Positions 26,131 to 35,082 are shown, counted from the first letter of the stretch. The stretch: DNA of 64,000 nucleotides from Nocardia altamirensis NBRC 108246 (GCF_001612685.1 NZ_BDAY01000011.1:1-64000); one strand, 5' to 3'. A program made the numbers and translations. Notes: generated by a model from the letters alone, not told the origin.

Positions 26131-27690
26131 TCAGAGACCTTGCTCGAGCTCGGGTGCCATCATGTGCGTCCAGGTCTGCGACCACGGGTGGGTTGGGCGC
26201 TCGCATTTCCACACGGTGATCTTGCGGTTGATCCCGGGAATTCCGAGGTGTTCGTCGAGTAGAGCCACGGGTTCCACCGAGGCGAAGTCGGTGTGCAATG
26301 CGGCGGCGGCGTTGTCCGCGCCGACGTAGAGCACCGTCGACACCCAATCGGGGGGTGCGCCGAAGTAGCCGAACCCCCGGTTGGGACTGTAGATGGCCGG
26401 GAGATGATACGGCTTGCCGAACTCTTCGAGAGCGCTTGCCTGCCAATAGTTCTGCGTGATGATGACTGTGTCGAGCTGTTCGATCGGGGTCAACGTCCGA
26501 TACGCGTCGTCGACTGTCTCGGTCAGCTGCGACCAGCCTTCGGTGCCGTAGAGCGACACCCGCTGGACCAGCTGGCTGGGGGTGTCGATCGGCGTACGGA
26601 GCCAGGAACCAGGCAGCGGCACCATCGTCAGCGCGGCAACGACGGTTGTCACGGAGATCGCGAGGACCGGGATCCCGGTGATTCGCGCCCACCGTCCGGC
26701 GTCGACACCGGAAAGGCTCACTGCGCCTGCGGCGAACGCCACCGGAAACATCCCGCCGATGTAATACGGTCGCCCGTCACTGAGGGCGATCAGCCAGGCA
26801 TAAATCAGGAACGCGGGCACCAGAAACCGATACGGCTGCAGACTTTGCACGCGGAACACGCCCCAGATTCCGAACGCCAGCAACAGCGCACCGAGCAGCC
26901 CTGCCAGTCCGACCATCTGGACCACGCAGCCGATCCGTCCACCACCGGTGGCATCCTGCTCGGCGCCGACCACCGAACCCATTGCCAGTTGCGGCCATCC
27001 GTGCGCCGATTGCCAGACCAGCCCTGGGATCCCCGCCGCGGCGAAAACAGCTGAGCCGAACCACAATGCGGGACGACGCAGCATCGCACGCGGTCCCGAC
27101 ACGGCGACACCGATCCCGAGGCACACCCAGGCCACCGGAATCAGCCACTTCACCTGAATGTCGATGGCCGCGACTATCCCTGCCGCGAAGAGCAACCAGT
27201 CCTGGCGAGTCCGGACCCAGCGTGCCAACAGCCAGGTGACCACAGCCAGGAATGTCGCGTCGAAAGCGAACGTGCTCAGCATCGCCGACTGATTCACCAT
27301 GAACGGAGACGTGGCGTAGGCGGCCGCCGCGACTATTTGCGGAAGCCGACCGCCGCCGAACTCGCGGGCGATGGCAGCACTCACCACAATGCCTGCCACG
27401 CTCAGGACAACAACTGGAATACGCAGTGCCAGCGGTGATCCCGGTGCGGCCAGCTGCGTCAGATGGGCGACCATCGGCACCAACGGACCTTGATCGGCGC
27501 CGCCGAAGGCGAGTCGGCGTCCGGCCGCCAGGAAATACAACTCGTCGCCGAAGAATTCGTAGCGCGTGAGCGTGACGGTAAGCGCTATCGCCGCTAGCAC
27601 GGCTATCGCACTGACCTCGCGAACATGAAACTGCAGAGCGGATACCGGAGTAGCCCGCAGCCGAGCCGGCTCTCTTACAACGGTGATCAA
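26131..27690 (-). CDS. GT39-family membrane glycosyltransferase
   Basis: The 519-residue protein has about 10 hydrophobic helices and the first-loop acidic motif TRYEFFGDELYFLAAGRRLA, typical of ArnT/PMT-like GT39 enzymes that take sugars from polyprenyl phosphate. It also has DIQVKWLIPVAWVCLGIG and DGRPYYIGGMFPVAFAAGA before a C-terminal extracytoplasmic domain. The acceptor cannot be predicted. The start is TTG 27690, with AGGA 7 nt upstream. It is followed by the two-component operon on the same strand, after 123 bp. Confidence 0.82.
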   Translation of the reverse strand: MITVVREPARLRATPVSALQFHVREVSAIAVLAAIALTVTLTRYEFFGDELYFLAAGRRLAFGGADQGPLVPMVAHLTQLAAPGSPLALRIPVVVLSVAGIVVSAAIAREFGGGRLPQIVAAAAYATSPFMVNQSAMLSTFAFDATFLAVVTWLLARWVRTRQDWLLFAAGIVAAIDIQVKWLIPVAWVCLGIGVAVSGPRAMLRRPALWFGSAVFAAAGIPGLVWQSAHGWPQLAMGSVVGAEQDATGGGRIGCVVQMVGLAGLLGALLLAFGIWGVFRVQSLQPYRFLVPAFLIYAWLIALSDGRPYYIGGMFPVAFAAGAVSLSGVDAGRWARITGIPVLAISVTTVVAALTMVPLPGSWLRTPIDTPSQLVQRVSLYGTEGWSQLTETVDDAYRTLTPIEQLDTVIITQNYWQASALEEFGKPYHLPAIYSPNRGFGYFGAPPDWVSTVLYVGADNAAAALHTDFASVEPVALLDEHLGIPGINRKITVWKCERPTHPWSQTWTHMMAPELEQGL

Positions 27691-28318
27691 GACTGATTCC
27701 TCGTATCCCCGGTGCCGCTGCCTGTCTCGGTGCGACGTCGAACTCCGTCGAATGTGGTCATGCCACGAAACTGCCGGTCCGATGTCCGGGCGCGGTGGCG
27801 AGAATGTCGCAGTCGTGTCGCAAACCCCGCTGGCGCGGGTTCAGCCACCCGCACGCCGGGGCGCATCGTTGTTTTCGTCGAGCCAGCACACACGCAATCG
27901 AGAGGACCTGCTGCACGATCTCTCAGTAATAAACACCTTCTCCGGCAATGCCGCGGTAAACGACACCTGCTTTTTCTGCGCTTTCGACCATCACATCTAG
28001 GTGATCGCCTCCGACGGCGACATGGAAGCGATGGCTGAGCAGTTCGTCGAGTTCCATTCCGGCCCGATTTCGCGGGTCAATGAAGTCAGGGAGCTGTTTC
28101 GAGACTCGCTGGAGACAAACTCGGGCAGCGAGTGGTCGGCGAGGCCAATTAGGATGAGAGGCGATCGGTCAGTGTCGGTCGGATGTAATCCGATTGGGCC
28201 GATCTCCTTGTGTCGCACTCGACGTGAGCGCGCCGGATGGGATTCCTCCGACGAAAGTGCCGGGGTGGTCTCACCCGCCGCACCCGTGGCGGGTCCCGTC
28301 AAAGGAGAGGAAGGCCGA
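27691..28318. other. 630-bp region with one gene remnant
   Basis: Apart from the remnant at 27905-27967 I find no convincing gene. A 177-residue frame at 28001-28534 contains the small gene called at 28319, but its first 106 codons have no ribosome-binding site and a poorly biased composition. The gap lies between the GT39 start and the small membrane gene and probably carries promoters for both. Confidence 0.5.
27905..27967 (+). pseudogene. Remnant of a molybdopterin oxidoreductase C-terminus
   Basis: The 63-bp stretch encodes DLLHDLSVINTFSGNAAVNDT, matching NLLHDPSLTDTFSGNAAVNN of the intact oxidoreductase that ends at 31280. At DNA level about 49 of 63 bases agree, with differences mainly at third positions, so the fragment derives from a once-functional paralogue rather than a recent copy. 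Sequence on both sides is unrelated. Confidence 0.7.
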
Positions 28319-28534
28319 GTGCCCGAGGCTCAGCCGGAATCGAACACACCGCCACCGCAACCGCCGAGTCGCCGGAGCCGCCTCCGGTGGACGCTGAACC
28401 TGCTCGAATGGGTTCGGACTGCGGTGACCGTCTACACGCTGCTGACAAGCGAAAACACCGTCGGCTCAGCGATCGAGACGATCACCGAGCCGACGGTGCG
28501 GGTGCTAGTTGCGATCCTCGGCCTAGGAAACTGA
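28319..28534 (+). CDS. Small 71-residue membrane-associated protein
   Basis: GTG 28319 is preceded by AAAGGAGAGGAAGG, a strong ribosome-binding region. The product has a Pro-rich start (PEAQPESNTPPPQPPSRRSR) and an amphipathic or hydrophobic second half (LNLLEWVRTAVTVYTLLTSE then VRVLVAILGLGN). A strong terminator lies 26 nt after the stop. No family is recognised. Confidence 0.6.
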   Translation: MPEAQPESNTPPPQPPSRRSRLRWTLNLLEWVRTAVTVYTLLTSENTVGSAIETITEPTVRVLVAILGLGN

Positions 28535-28560
28535 TCGATCGCACCAGCTAGGTGGGACGG

Positions 28561-28590
28561 CCCCCGGTTGGCTCGCTGAGCCGCCGGGGG
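28561..28590 (+). terminator. Hairpin terminator
   Basis: CCCCCGG pairs with CCGGGGG, and an inner GGCTC-GCT-GAGCC stem extends it, giving a strong hairpin from 28561 to 28590 followed by TTCCGTTT. It ends the small gene at 28319. Confidence 0.75.
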
Positions 28591-29066
28591 TTCCGTTTGC
28601 CGGAATACGAACCTGTGGAACAGGAACCTTTCCCGCATCCCTAATTCTACCCACATGGGTCACGCGCGCAGAACGCAGAAATACCGAAGCCCTCGAAACC
28701 GGCTTTGGCAAAAGTGCAACGTGAAGCGAATCCACGTCACCCCGAACGTGAAATCACCGATCGCCATCCACGAGAACGAACACCGGAACGCTGATTGTCA
28801 CCAAGAACCGCGAGCCGGCAAGCTGTTCGGGCATGGCCTGCACCGACCCCGGCGTTCGGCCCGAACTTCGGTCGCCCGGAACCTGTCCGGCCGGATCGCT
28901 CACCGAGGCGGCTTCCCGCCGCACGCCACGCAGGCACCCCGCTCCGAATCGTTCGTCCCAGACACCGGGTGTGCTATTGGCGTTCGGCCGATAAGCTCGT
29001 CACAAGGTTTGGGTGTGCTTCGGCAGTGCCCATACAAGCGGTTCGACCGATGCGGAGTGAAAGCTC
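28591..29066. other. 476-bp gap upstream of the oxidoreductase
   Basis: I see no gene here. A long frame running into the oxidoreductase from 28655 is rich in Arg, His and Pro and is judged to be chance. The region must carry the oxidoreductase promoter, but no clear -35/-10 pair stands out. Confidence 0.5.
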
Positions 29067-31280
29067 ATGAGCGCGACCACGATTGCCCGCCAGTGCACAC
29101 TGTGCGAGGCGCACTGCGGGATTCTGGTAACCGTCGAGGACGACCGGGTGACCCGGATCGAAGGCAACCCCGATGACGTGCTGTCGGCGGGCTACATCTG
29201 TCCGAAAGCGACCGCGATGGGTGGTTTGCATCATGATCCGGACCGGTTGCGGACCCCGGTGCGCCGGGTCGGTGACGGGTTCGAGCCGATCGGGTGGGAC
29301 GAGGCGTTTCGGGAGATCGGGCAGCGGCTGCGCGCGATCCGTCGCGCGTACGGGCCGAGCGCGATCGGCATGTATCTGGGTAATCCGGCGGCGCACAGTT
29401 CGTCGGTGATCTACGGGGGTCTGCTGCGTGCGGTGTTGTTGACCCGCAACTTCTATTCGGCGTCGTCGATCGACCAGTTCCCGCAGGAGTTCGTGGCGTG
29501 GCGGATGTTCGGGTCGAACGTGTTGATGCCGATCGTCGACATCGATCGCACCGATCGGCTGGTGATCCTCGGCGCGAATCCGGCGGTGTCGAACGGGTCG
29601 ATCACGACGATGCCCAACGCCAAGCAGCGGATTCGGGAGGTGCGTCGGCGCGGCGGGAAGGTGGTCGTCATCGATCCGCGCCGGACCGAGACCGCGCGGC
29701 TGGCCGATCAGCATGTGCCGGTCAGTCCCGGCGGTGATGTGTATCTGCTGCTGGGGATGCTGCATGTGCTGGTCACCGAGAATCTGTGCGACGAACGCGC
29801 GATCGGCACGCAGAGCACCGGCTGGGCCGAGCTGCGGGCCCTCGTCGCCGAGGCGGACCCGGAACGGATGGCCGGCTATGCCGGAGTCGATGCCGACACC
29901 ATCCGCCAACTGGCCCGCGAGCACGCCGCCGCACCCTCAGCGGTGCTGTATGCGCGGATCGGGGTGTGCCAGCAGGTGACCGGCACCCTCACCCACTGGC
30001 TGGTGAACACGATCAACGCGGTCACCGGCAATCTCGATCGGGTGGGCGGGCAGATGTTCGCGACACCACCGGTGGACGCGGCACGGTATGCGAAGTTTCT
30101 GCCGATGGGTTACGGCGCGTGGACCGATCGTTCCGGCGTGCACAAGTCGTTTCGCTCCGAACTGCCGGTGGCCACCCTCGCCGACGAGATTCTCACCGAA
30201 GGCGAGGGCCGGATCCGCGCGATGATCACCTACGCGGGCAACCCGGTGCTGTCGACACCGCAGCGCGGGCGCCTGGGTGCGGCGTTGGATTCGCTGGATT
30301 TCTTTGTCGCCGTGGACATGTACATCACCGAGACGACCCGGCACGCCGACATCATCCTGCCGCCGATCTCGCCGCTGGAACGCGAAGACGTCAACATCCT
30401 GTTCCCGCTGTTCAGCGTCCGCAACAACCTGCGCTACGACGCCCGCGTCTTCGAGCCGCCCGCCGACGGGCTCGAGGACTGGCAGATCATGGCGCGGATG
30501 GTGACCGAGATGGTGCCGCTGCCCGCGCGACGGTTCACCGGGCGCGCGCTGAATGCGGTGCTCGGACAAGCCAGTCCGGTGCGGATGGCCACGGTCGGGG
30601 TGGCGACCGGACCCTACGGGGTGTTGCGGCGCGGGCGTAAAGGACTGTCGGTGGCCAAGGCGCGCGCGTCGGCCGGCGGCATCGATCTCGGCCCGCTCGA
30701 ACCTCGGCTGCGCAAGCTGATCGGCACCTGGAACCGGAAGGTGCGGTTGGCGCCGCCGGATTTCCTCGTCGCCGCCCGCGCCGTCCTCGACGAGGCCCGC
30801 GCAGGCAATGCGCTCACCACACCCGTCGACGGTTATGACCTGAAGCTGATCGGGCGCCGTCACCTGCGCAGCAACAACTCCTGGCTGCACAACGTCCCCG
30901 CGATGGTCAAGGGCCGCGACCGCTGCACCGCGCTCATGCACCCGGCGGATGCGTCCGCGCGCGGGCTCACCGACGGTGAGCGTGTCGCGGTCACCTCCCC
31001 CACCGGCTCGATCGTGGTGCCCCTGGAAATCAGCGACGAGATCCGTGCGGGCACCATCGCCGTCCCGCACGGCTGGGGTCACCGTGAGCCCGGCGTCGGC
31101 TGGTCGGTCGCGGCCGCTCTGCCCGGCGCCAACGTGAACCTGCTGCACGACCCCTCGCTGACCGACACGTTCTCGGGCAACGCCGCAGTCAACAACACCT
31201 GGGTGACAGTCACCCGCGCACCCGCCGAGGCCGCTGTCCCGATCGACGTGCCAACCGTCGCCGTCACCGCACCTCAGTAG
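29067..31280 (+). CDS. Molybdopterin-dependent oxidoreductase (4Fe-4S)
   Basis: The 737-residue protein starts with the 4Fe-4S motif CTLCEAHCGILV and a distant CPK (SAGYICPKATAM), then MGD-binding blocks: LVILGANPAVSNGS, GGKVVVIDPRRTETARLADQ, MITYAGNPVLSTPQR, DMYITETTRHADIILPP. The C-terminal dinucleotide domain has ALMHPADASARGLTDGE and ends PSLTDTFSGNAAVNNTW. This is the DMSO reductase superfamily (BisC/formate dehydrogenase-like). It has no Tat signal, so it is cytoplasmic, and no obvious partner subunit is adjacent. The substrate is unknown. GGAGTGAAAG upstream supports ATG 29067. Confidence 0.9.
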   Translation: MSATTIARQCTLCEAHCGILVTVEDDRVTRIEGNPDDVLSAGYICPKATAMGGLHHDPDRLRTPVRRVGDGFEPIGWDEAFREIGQRLRAIRRAYGPSAIGMYLGNPAAHSSSVIYGGLLRAVLLTRNFYSASSIDQFPQEFVAWRMFGSNVLMPIVDIDRTDRLVILGANPAVSNGSITTMPNAKQRIREVRRRGGKVVVIDPRRTETARLADQHVPVSPGGDVYLLLGMLHVLVTENLCDERAIGTQSTGWAELRALVAEADPERMAGYAGVDADTIRQLAREHAAAPSAVLYARIGVCQQVTGTLTHWLVNTINAVTGNLDRVGGQMFATPPVDAARYAKFLPMGYGAWTDRSGVHKSFRSELPVATLADEILTEGEGRIRAMITYAGNPVLSTPQRGRLGAALDSLDFFVAVDMYITETTRHADIILPPISPLEREDVNILFPLFSVRNNLRYDARVFEPPADGLEDWQIMARMVTEMVPLPARRFTGRALNAVLGQASPVRMATVGVATGPYGVLRRGRKGLSVAKARASAGGIDLGPLEPRLRKLIGTWNRKVRLAPPDFLVAARAVLDEARAGNALTTPVDGYDLKLIGRRHLRSNNSWLHNVPAMVKGRDRCTALMHPADASARGLTDGERVAVTSPTGSIVVPLEISDEIRAGTIAVPHGWGHREPGVGWSVAAALPGANVNLLHDPSLTDTFSGNAAVNNTWVTVTRAPAEAAVPIDVPTVAVTAPQ

Positions 31281-31313
31281 CAACCACCCGCAATGACACC
31301 CGCACCAGCGCAG

Positions 31314-31378
31314 GGTCAAAGTGGGAACTGGTGGCGGACGCTACTCGCGAAATGCCGCCACAGATTCCCACTTTGACC
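31314..31378. terminator. Bidirectional long-armed terminator hairpin
   Basis: GGTCAAAGTGGGAA (31314-31327) pairs perfectly with 31365-31378, and after three mismatches GTGGCGG extends the stem, giving 24-nt arms and a 17-nt loop. It lies between two convergent genes, 33 nt from one stop and 18 nt from the other. Confidence 0.75.
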
Positions 31379-31396
31379 ACCAGCGCGACTCGGCGG

Positions 31397-32584
31397 CTAT
31401 CGTCCGGCGCCCGGCTTGCCGCACAGCGCGATGCTCAGGAAGTCTCTGGACGCCGCGGTCCATGGCGGTTTGGGTGCGCCGGGCATGTGACTGGCCATGT
31501 TGCGCCCTACCGCGACCTGGCGCTGTCCGTCCTCGGTGCTGAACGCGTCGGTGATCATCCCCGCGACGCCACCGTTGTGGCCCCAATACCCCTGCCCGCA
31601 CGCATCGATCCATTGGTAGGTCAGTCCGAGACCGTATCTGCTTCCCGCGCCCATCCGCGCCGACGCATCCACGGTCTGTTTCATCTGTGCCACCAGGTCA
31701 GGTGGGAGCAGCGCGCCGGTGAGCAGCAGCCGATAGAACCGGGCCAGATCGTCCATCGTGGAGACGATGCCGCCGCCGACACCGGCCGAGAATGCCGAAA
31801 CCGGCTGCACGGACACGTTCAACGGAGCCTTGCCTGGCCCGAGATCTTCGTAGGCTTCGGCGTGCGGGCCGCGGATCTGCGGTTCAGCGCCGGGGAAATA
31901 GGTGTTGTGCAGTCCGGCTCGCTCGATGACGTTGCGGGTGATGAATTCTCGCGCGGGTTGCCCGCTCATCGCGTCCAGCAGCAGCTCGATGATCGCGTAG
32001 TTGGCGTTGGAGTAGGCGAACTTGCCCTGTTCGGTGGGTGGGGCGCCGAGTCCGAGCGCGGCCATGTCCCGTGCCGCCGGGGTGCTCAGCATGTGGCGCT
32101 TGGCGGCCTCTGGTGTGTCTAAGTCCCTCATCAGGATCGGATAGTGGTCGGCGATGCCGCTGGTGTGGTTGAGCAGCATGCGGACGCTGATCTGCCTGCC
32201 GCGTTCGCCGGGCACCACCTCGGGCAGATAGTGGGCGATCGGGGTGTCCAGGTCGAGGACGCCTGACGCCACCAGCTGCAATACCGCAGTGGCTGCAAAG
32301 GTTTTGGTGGTGCTGCCTGACCGATGCTGGAAATCCGGTTGCATCGCGCGCCCGGTGTCCAAGTCGGCCACGCCGGCGGCGTGCCGCCAGGTCTGCTCCC
32401 CGTCGCGGACCAGCGCGTAGGTGCCGGGCAGGTGGTTGTCCACCATCGCCGACAACGCCCGCTCCAGCGCGGGATGATCAAGCCTCGTGTCGTCCAACGG
32501 ATACGGCGCGCACGCCCCGATCGCCGGCATCCCCATCATCATCGCCACCCCGAGCACTCGCGCCAGTAGTGCGTGCACTGTCAT
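31397..32584 (-). CDS. Secreted serine hydrolase (class C beta-lactamase/DD-peptidase fold)
   Basis: The 395-residue protein has a signal-like N-terminus (LLARVLGVAMMMGMPAIGAC, with a possible lipobox Cys). The beta-lactamase-fold motifs follow: S-x-x-K in HRSGSTTKTFAA, Y-x-N in FAYSNANYAIIE and an H-x-G equivalent in GYWGHNGGVAG. The MLLNHTSGIAD block is characteristic of the class C/DD-carboxypeptidase/esterase group. It probably acts on peptidoglycan peptides or esters outside the membrane. ATG 32584 is the only sensible start. Confidence 0.87.
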   Translation of the reverse strand: MTVHALLARVLGVAMMMGMPAIGACAPYPLDDTRLDHPALERALSAMVDNHLPGTYALVRDGEQTWRHAAGVADLDTGRAMQPDFQHRSGSTTKTFAATAVLQLVASGVLDLDTPIAHYLPEVVPGERGRQISVRMLLNHTSGIADHYPILMRDLDTPEAAKRHMLSTPAARDMAALGLGAPPTEQGKFAYSNANYAIIELLLDAMSGQPAREFITRNVIERAGLHNTYFPGAEPQIRGPHAEAYEDLGPGKAPLNVSVQPVSAFSAGVGGGIVSTMDDLARFYRLLLTGALLPPDLVAQMKQTVDASARMGAGSRYGLGLTYQWIDACGQGYWGHNGGVAGMITDAFSTEDGQRQVAVGRNMASHMPGAPKPPWTAASRDFLSIALCGKPGAGR

Positions 32585-32825
32585 TTCTGCCTTCCTCGAA
32601 TACCTGTGGAACCACTCATCAGCCTGTCGGGCGGCGAGGGTCAGCAGAAGCGAGGTGACCCGCGATCGGTGGTGCGGCTACCCGCACCACCGGGTGCGCG
32701 CTATGGCGTGGATCGCGGGCTGTGCCAGAGGTGCTCACGGTTCTGCGCTACCTCGAGCAAGAGTGAATCCCTATCGTTGCAGCGTCGCGGGGATTGAGTG
32801 GCGCCCGAGCGGGTACGCCTAACGC
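32585..32825. other. Divergent promoter region with a strong hairpin
   Basis: The region holds a perfect hairpin at 32668-32691 (GGTGGTGCGG, loop CTAC, then the complement) and a SigF-like promoter at 32792-32816. The hairpin would lie in the leader or upstream region of the serine hydrolase transcript; its role is unknown. Confidence 0.5.
32792..32816 (+). promoter_or_regulatory. SigF-type promoter, 41-aa peptide
   Basis: GATT (32792-32795), a 15-nt spacer and GGGTAC (32811-32816) fit the mycobacterial SigF pattern GTTT-N15-17-GGGTAT. The -10 ends 9 nt before the ATG at 32826, implying a very short leader. Confidence 0.6.
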
Positions 32826-32951
32826 ATGGCACGCACTGAGTCGACCCGTCACAGTTTTCCTGGTACCGGTGTCGCGGCGATCGTCGCGACGGTGGCGGTG
32901 ATCGTGGTGTGTACCGCGGTGGCGCTCGGTATCGTCATATCGATCATGTGA
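32826..32951 (+). CDS. 41-residue single-span membrane peptide
   Basis: The frame encodes a short polar start (MARTESTRHSFPGTG) followed by one hydrophobic helix of about 25 residues (VAAIVATVAVIVVCTAVALG then IVISIM). No Shine-Dalgarno sequence is visible, but a SigF-type promoter sits just upstream, so leaderless or near-leaderless translation is plausible. It is the first gene of the stress-type cluster. The function is unknown. Confidence 0.5.
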   Translation: MARTESTRHSFPGTGVAAIVATVAVIVVCTAVALGIVISIM

Positions 32952-33038
32952 CCTCTCGGAGTGCCGGATTGCGTTGCCCCCGTATCTGGTTCGCGTATGG
33001 CGCCGCTTTCGGTGCTGGATCGCGAAGCGGGGTCGGAG

Positions 33039-33063
33039 GTTTCGTTCGCGATCGCGCGGGCAT
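33039..33063 (+). promoter_or_regulatory. SigF-type promoter, glycosyltransferase
   Basis: GTTT (33039-33042), a 15-nt spacer and GGGCAT (33058-33063) match the SigF consensus with one change. It lies 100 bp before the GTG of the GT4 gene. Confidence 0.55.
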
Positions 33064-33162
33064 AACTGGCGTGGAGCCGAATTCCAGAAACCGCACGCGA
33101 TTCCTGGTCGCGGGCACCGCAGCGCGGTTCGCCCGGCGCCCGTGGTGAGAACGGAGCACATC

Positions 33163-34386
33163 GTGAAAATTGCCATGGTGTCCGAGTGCGCCAGCCCGCT
33201 GGCCGAACTCGGCGCGACCGACACCGGCGGGCGCACCGTCCACGTCGCCGGACTGGCAGCGGCTTACGCCCGGCGCGGGCACCAGGTCACCGTCTACACC
33301 CGCCGCGACCATCCGAGCCTGCCGCGGGAAGTGAACACCGACGCAGGCTACCGAGTCGTCCACGTGCCCGCAGGACCAGCCGAACCCATCCCCGGCGACC
33401 ACGTGCTGCCCTACCTCGGTGATTTCGGCACCTTCCTGCAACGACAGTGGGGTCTCGACACTCCCGACATCGTGCACGCGCACTACTGGATGTCGGGTCT
33501 GGCCGCGGAACTGGCCGCACGCGCCAACGGCATTCCGGTGGTGGTCACCTTCCACGCCCTGGGCACCGTGCGCCGCCGCCACCTCGGCCTGGCCGATGCC
33601 AGCCCGCGCAGCCGCATCCGGTTCGAACGGCTCATCGCCGGACGCGCCGCCCACATCGTGGCCACCTGCTCCGAGGAAGTGGTCGAGCTGACCAGGATGG
33701 GCGTGCCCCGGTTCCGTGTCTCGGTCGTGCCGTCGGGGATCGATCTGTCCGCGTTCACCCCCGAGGGTCCGGCCGCCGAGCGCGGACAACGCCATCGCAT
33801 GCACCGGGTGCTGTCGGTGGGACGGCTGGTGCCGCGCAAAGGTTTCGACGTCGCGATCAAAGCGCTCACCGAGCTGCCCGACACCGAGCTGGTGATCGCA
33901 GGCGGCCCGGTCGGCGACGACATCGACGACGACAGCGAAGGCAGGCGGTTGCGTCGACTGGCCACGGAATACGGTGTGCACGAACGACTTCGGATGATCG
34001 GCCCGGTGCGCCGCAGCGAACTGCCGCGCTGGTACCGCTCGGCCGACGTCGTGCTGTGCACACCGTGGTACGAGCCGTTCGGGATGGTGGCACTCGAGGC
34101 GATGGCCTGCCGCAAACCGGTGGTGGCCACCGCGGTCGGCGGCCTGCTCGACACCGTCGTGGACGGGGTCACCGGCCGTCTGGTCGCACCACCGGACCCG
34201 GTCACCCTCGCCCGCGCGGTCCGCCCGCTGCTCGAAGACCGCACATTGCGCGAAACCTGGGGCGCGGCAGGCTATCAGCGTGCCGCAGGCCGCTACGCCT
34301 GGGATCAGCTCGCCCTGGAAACCTTGACCGCCTACCACCGGGCAGCCCCCGCCCACGCAGGCGAGGTCGTGTCCTCCGCGCGCTGA
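33163..34386 (+). CDS. GT4-family glycosyltransferase
   Basis: The 407-residue protein is a GT-B enzyme: N-terminal MKIAMVSECASPLAELGATD and DTGGRTVHVAGLAAAYARRG (donor/acceptor loop), HAHYWMSGL, VTFHALGTVRRRHLG, then the C-terminal GT1/GT4 domain with VVPSGIDLSAFTPEG, VLSVGRLVPRKGFDVAIKAL and the EPFGMVALEAMACRKPVVAT nucleotide-binding block (E-x7-E). It probably transfers a hexose from an NDP-sugar; the acceptor is unknown. GTG 33163 has ACGGAG upstream; longer frames start without a ribosome-binding site. Confidence 0.88.
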   Translation: MKIAMVSECASPLAELGATDTGGRTVHVAGLAAAYARRGHQVTVYTRRDHPSLPREVNTDAGYRVVHVPAGPAEPIPGDHVLPYLGDFGTFLQRQWGLDTPDIVHAHYWMSGLAAELAARANGIPVVVTFHALGTVRRRHLGLADASPRSRIRFERLIAGRAAHIVATCSEEVVELTRMGVPRFRVSVVPSGIDLSAFTPEGPAAERGQRHRMHRVLSVGRLVPRKGFDVAIKALTELPDTELVIAGGPVGDDIDDDSEGRRLRRLATEYGVHERLRMIGPVRRSELPRWYRSADVVLCTPWYEPFGMVALEAMACRKPVVATAVGGLLDTVVDGVTGRLVAPPDPVTLARAVRPLLEDRTLRETWGAAGYQRAAGRYAWDQLALETLTAYHRAAPAHAGEVVSSAR

Positions 34387-34454
34387 CCGCCGGCCCAACG
34401 CTGCGATCACTCGCGCACCGCCTGGGTTGATCCGCGCCTGGCGCGGGCGTCGGG

Positions 34455-34982
34455 TCAGGCGTCCTCGGGTGCACTGCCGCGACGCCAGTGCCACGGCACG
34501 ACCAGCCACGCCAGCACGAACAGCGCCGCGGTGACCACGCCCGCCGTCACGCCCGCTGCCGTCCCGGCGACCATGTCGAACACCATCGCCATCGCACCGA
34601 TCAACGCCACCCCGAGCAATGCGATCCCGGCGATCGCGCACCGGTGTGCCGCCGCGACCACTTCACCTAACCGGTGGCGCCGGAACAGGATCCGATGCCA
34701 GGCAACCGGCGCGACCAGGAACACCGTTGCGCCGATGGCCGCGCCCAGCGTGATCAGATACAGCACCCGCAGGTGATGGTGCAGATCCTCCTGGAACGTT
34801 TCCTGGAACGGCACGATCAGCAGCGCGGAAATGAGGAACTGCACGCCGGTTTGCACGACCCGCAGTTCCTGCACCAGGCTGATCCAATTGCGGTCCAGGC
34901 GTTCGGTGTCGGTCTCGCGGCGGACGGTGTCGTGATCGGCGCCGGTATCGGTGTCGGGCGCGAACCGATCCTCGCTCATCAT
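34455..34982 (-). CDS. DUF6328-family membrane protein
   Basis: The product of about 175 residues has an acidic N-terminus, the family block LVQELRVVQTGVQFLISALL, and about four membrane helices (LYLITLGAAIGATVFLVAPV, ALLGVALIGAMAMVFDMV, GVVTAALFVLAWLVVP). The function is unknown. ATG 34982 or 34979 follows AAGGGAAC. A SigF-type promoter drives it divergently from the UsfY-like gene. Confidence 0.8.
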   Translation of the reverse strand: MMSEDRFAPDTDTGADHDTVRRETDTERLDRNWISLVQELRVVQTGVQFLISALLIVPFQETFQEDLHHHLRVLYLITLGAAIGATVFLVAPVAWHRILFRRHRLGEVVAAAHRCAIAGIALLGVALIGAMAMVFDMVAGTAAGVTAGVVTAALFVLAWLVVPWHWRRGSAPEDA

Positions 34983-35050
34983 CGGTCGTTCCCTTCTCAT
35001 CACGCATGGAGCCCGCCCAGGTCGCACGCGTCGACCTCGGCATGAATCGC

Positions 35051-35075
35051 ATACCCGGGCGTGCGGCGCTCAACC
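35051..35075 (-). promoter_or_regulatory. SigF-type promoter, DUF6328 gene
   Basis: On the minus strand GGTT (35075-35072), a 15-nt spacer and GGGTAT (35056-35051) match the consensus well. The -10 is 69 bp from the gene start. Its -35 lies 7 bp from the -35 of the divergent promoter at 35083. Confidence 0.65.
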
Positions 35076-35082
35076 AGCGCGC

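Noticed and set aside
28655-29176. 173-residue plus-strand frame upstream of the oxidoreductase
   Set aside because: It overlaps the true start of the oxidoreductase in another frame and is Arg/Pro-rich.
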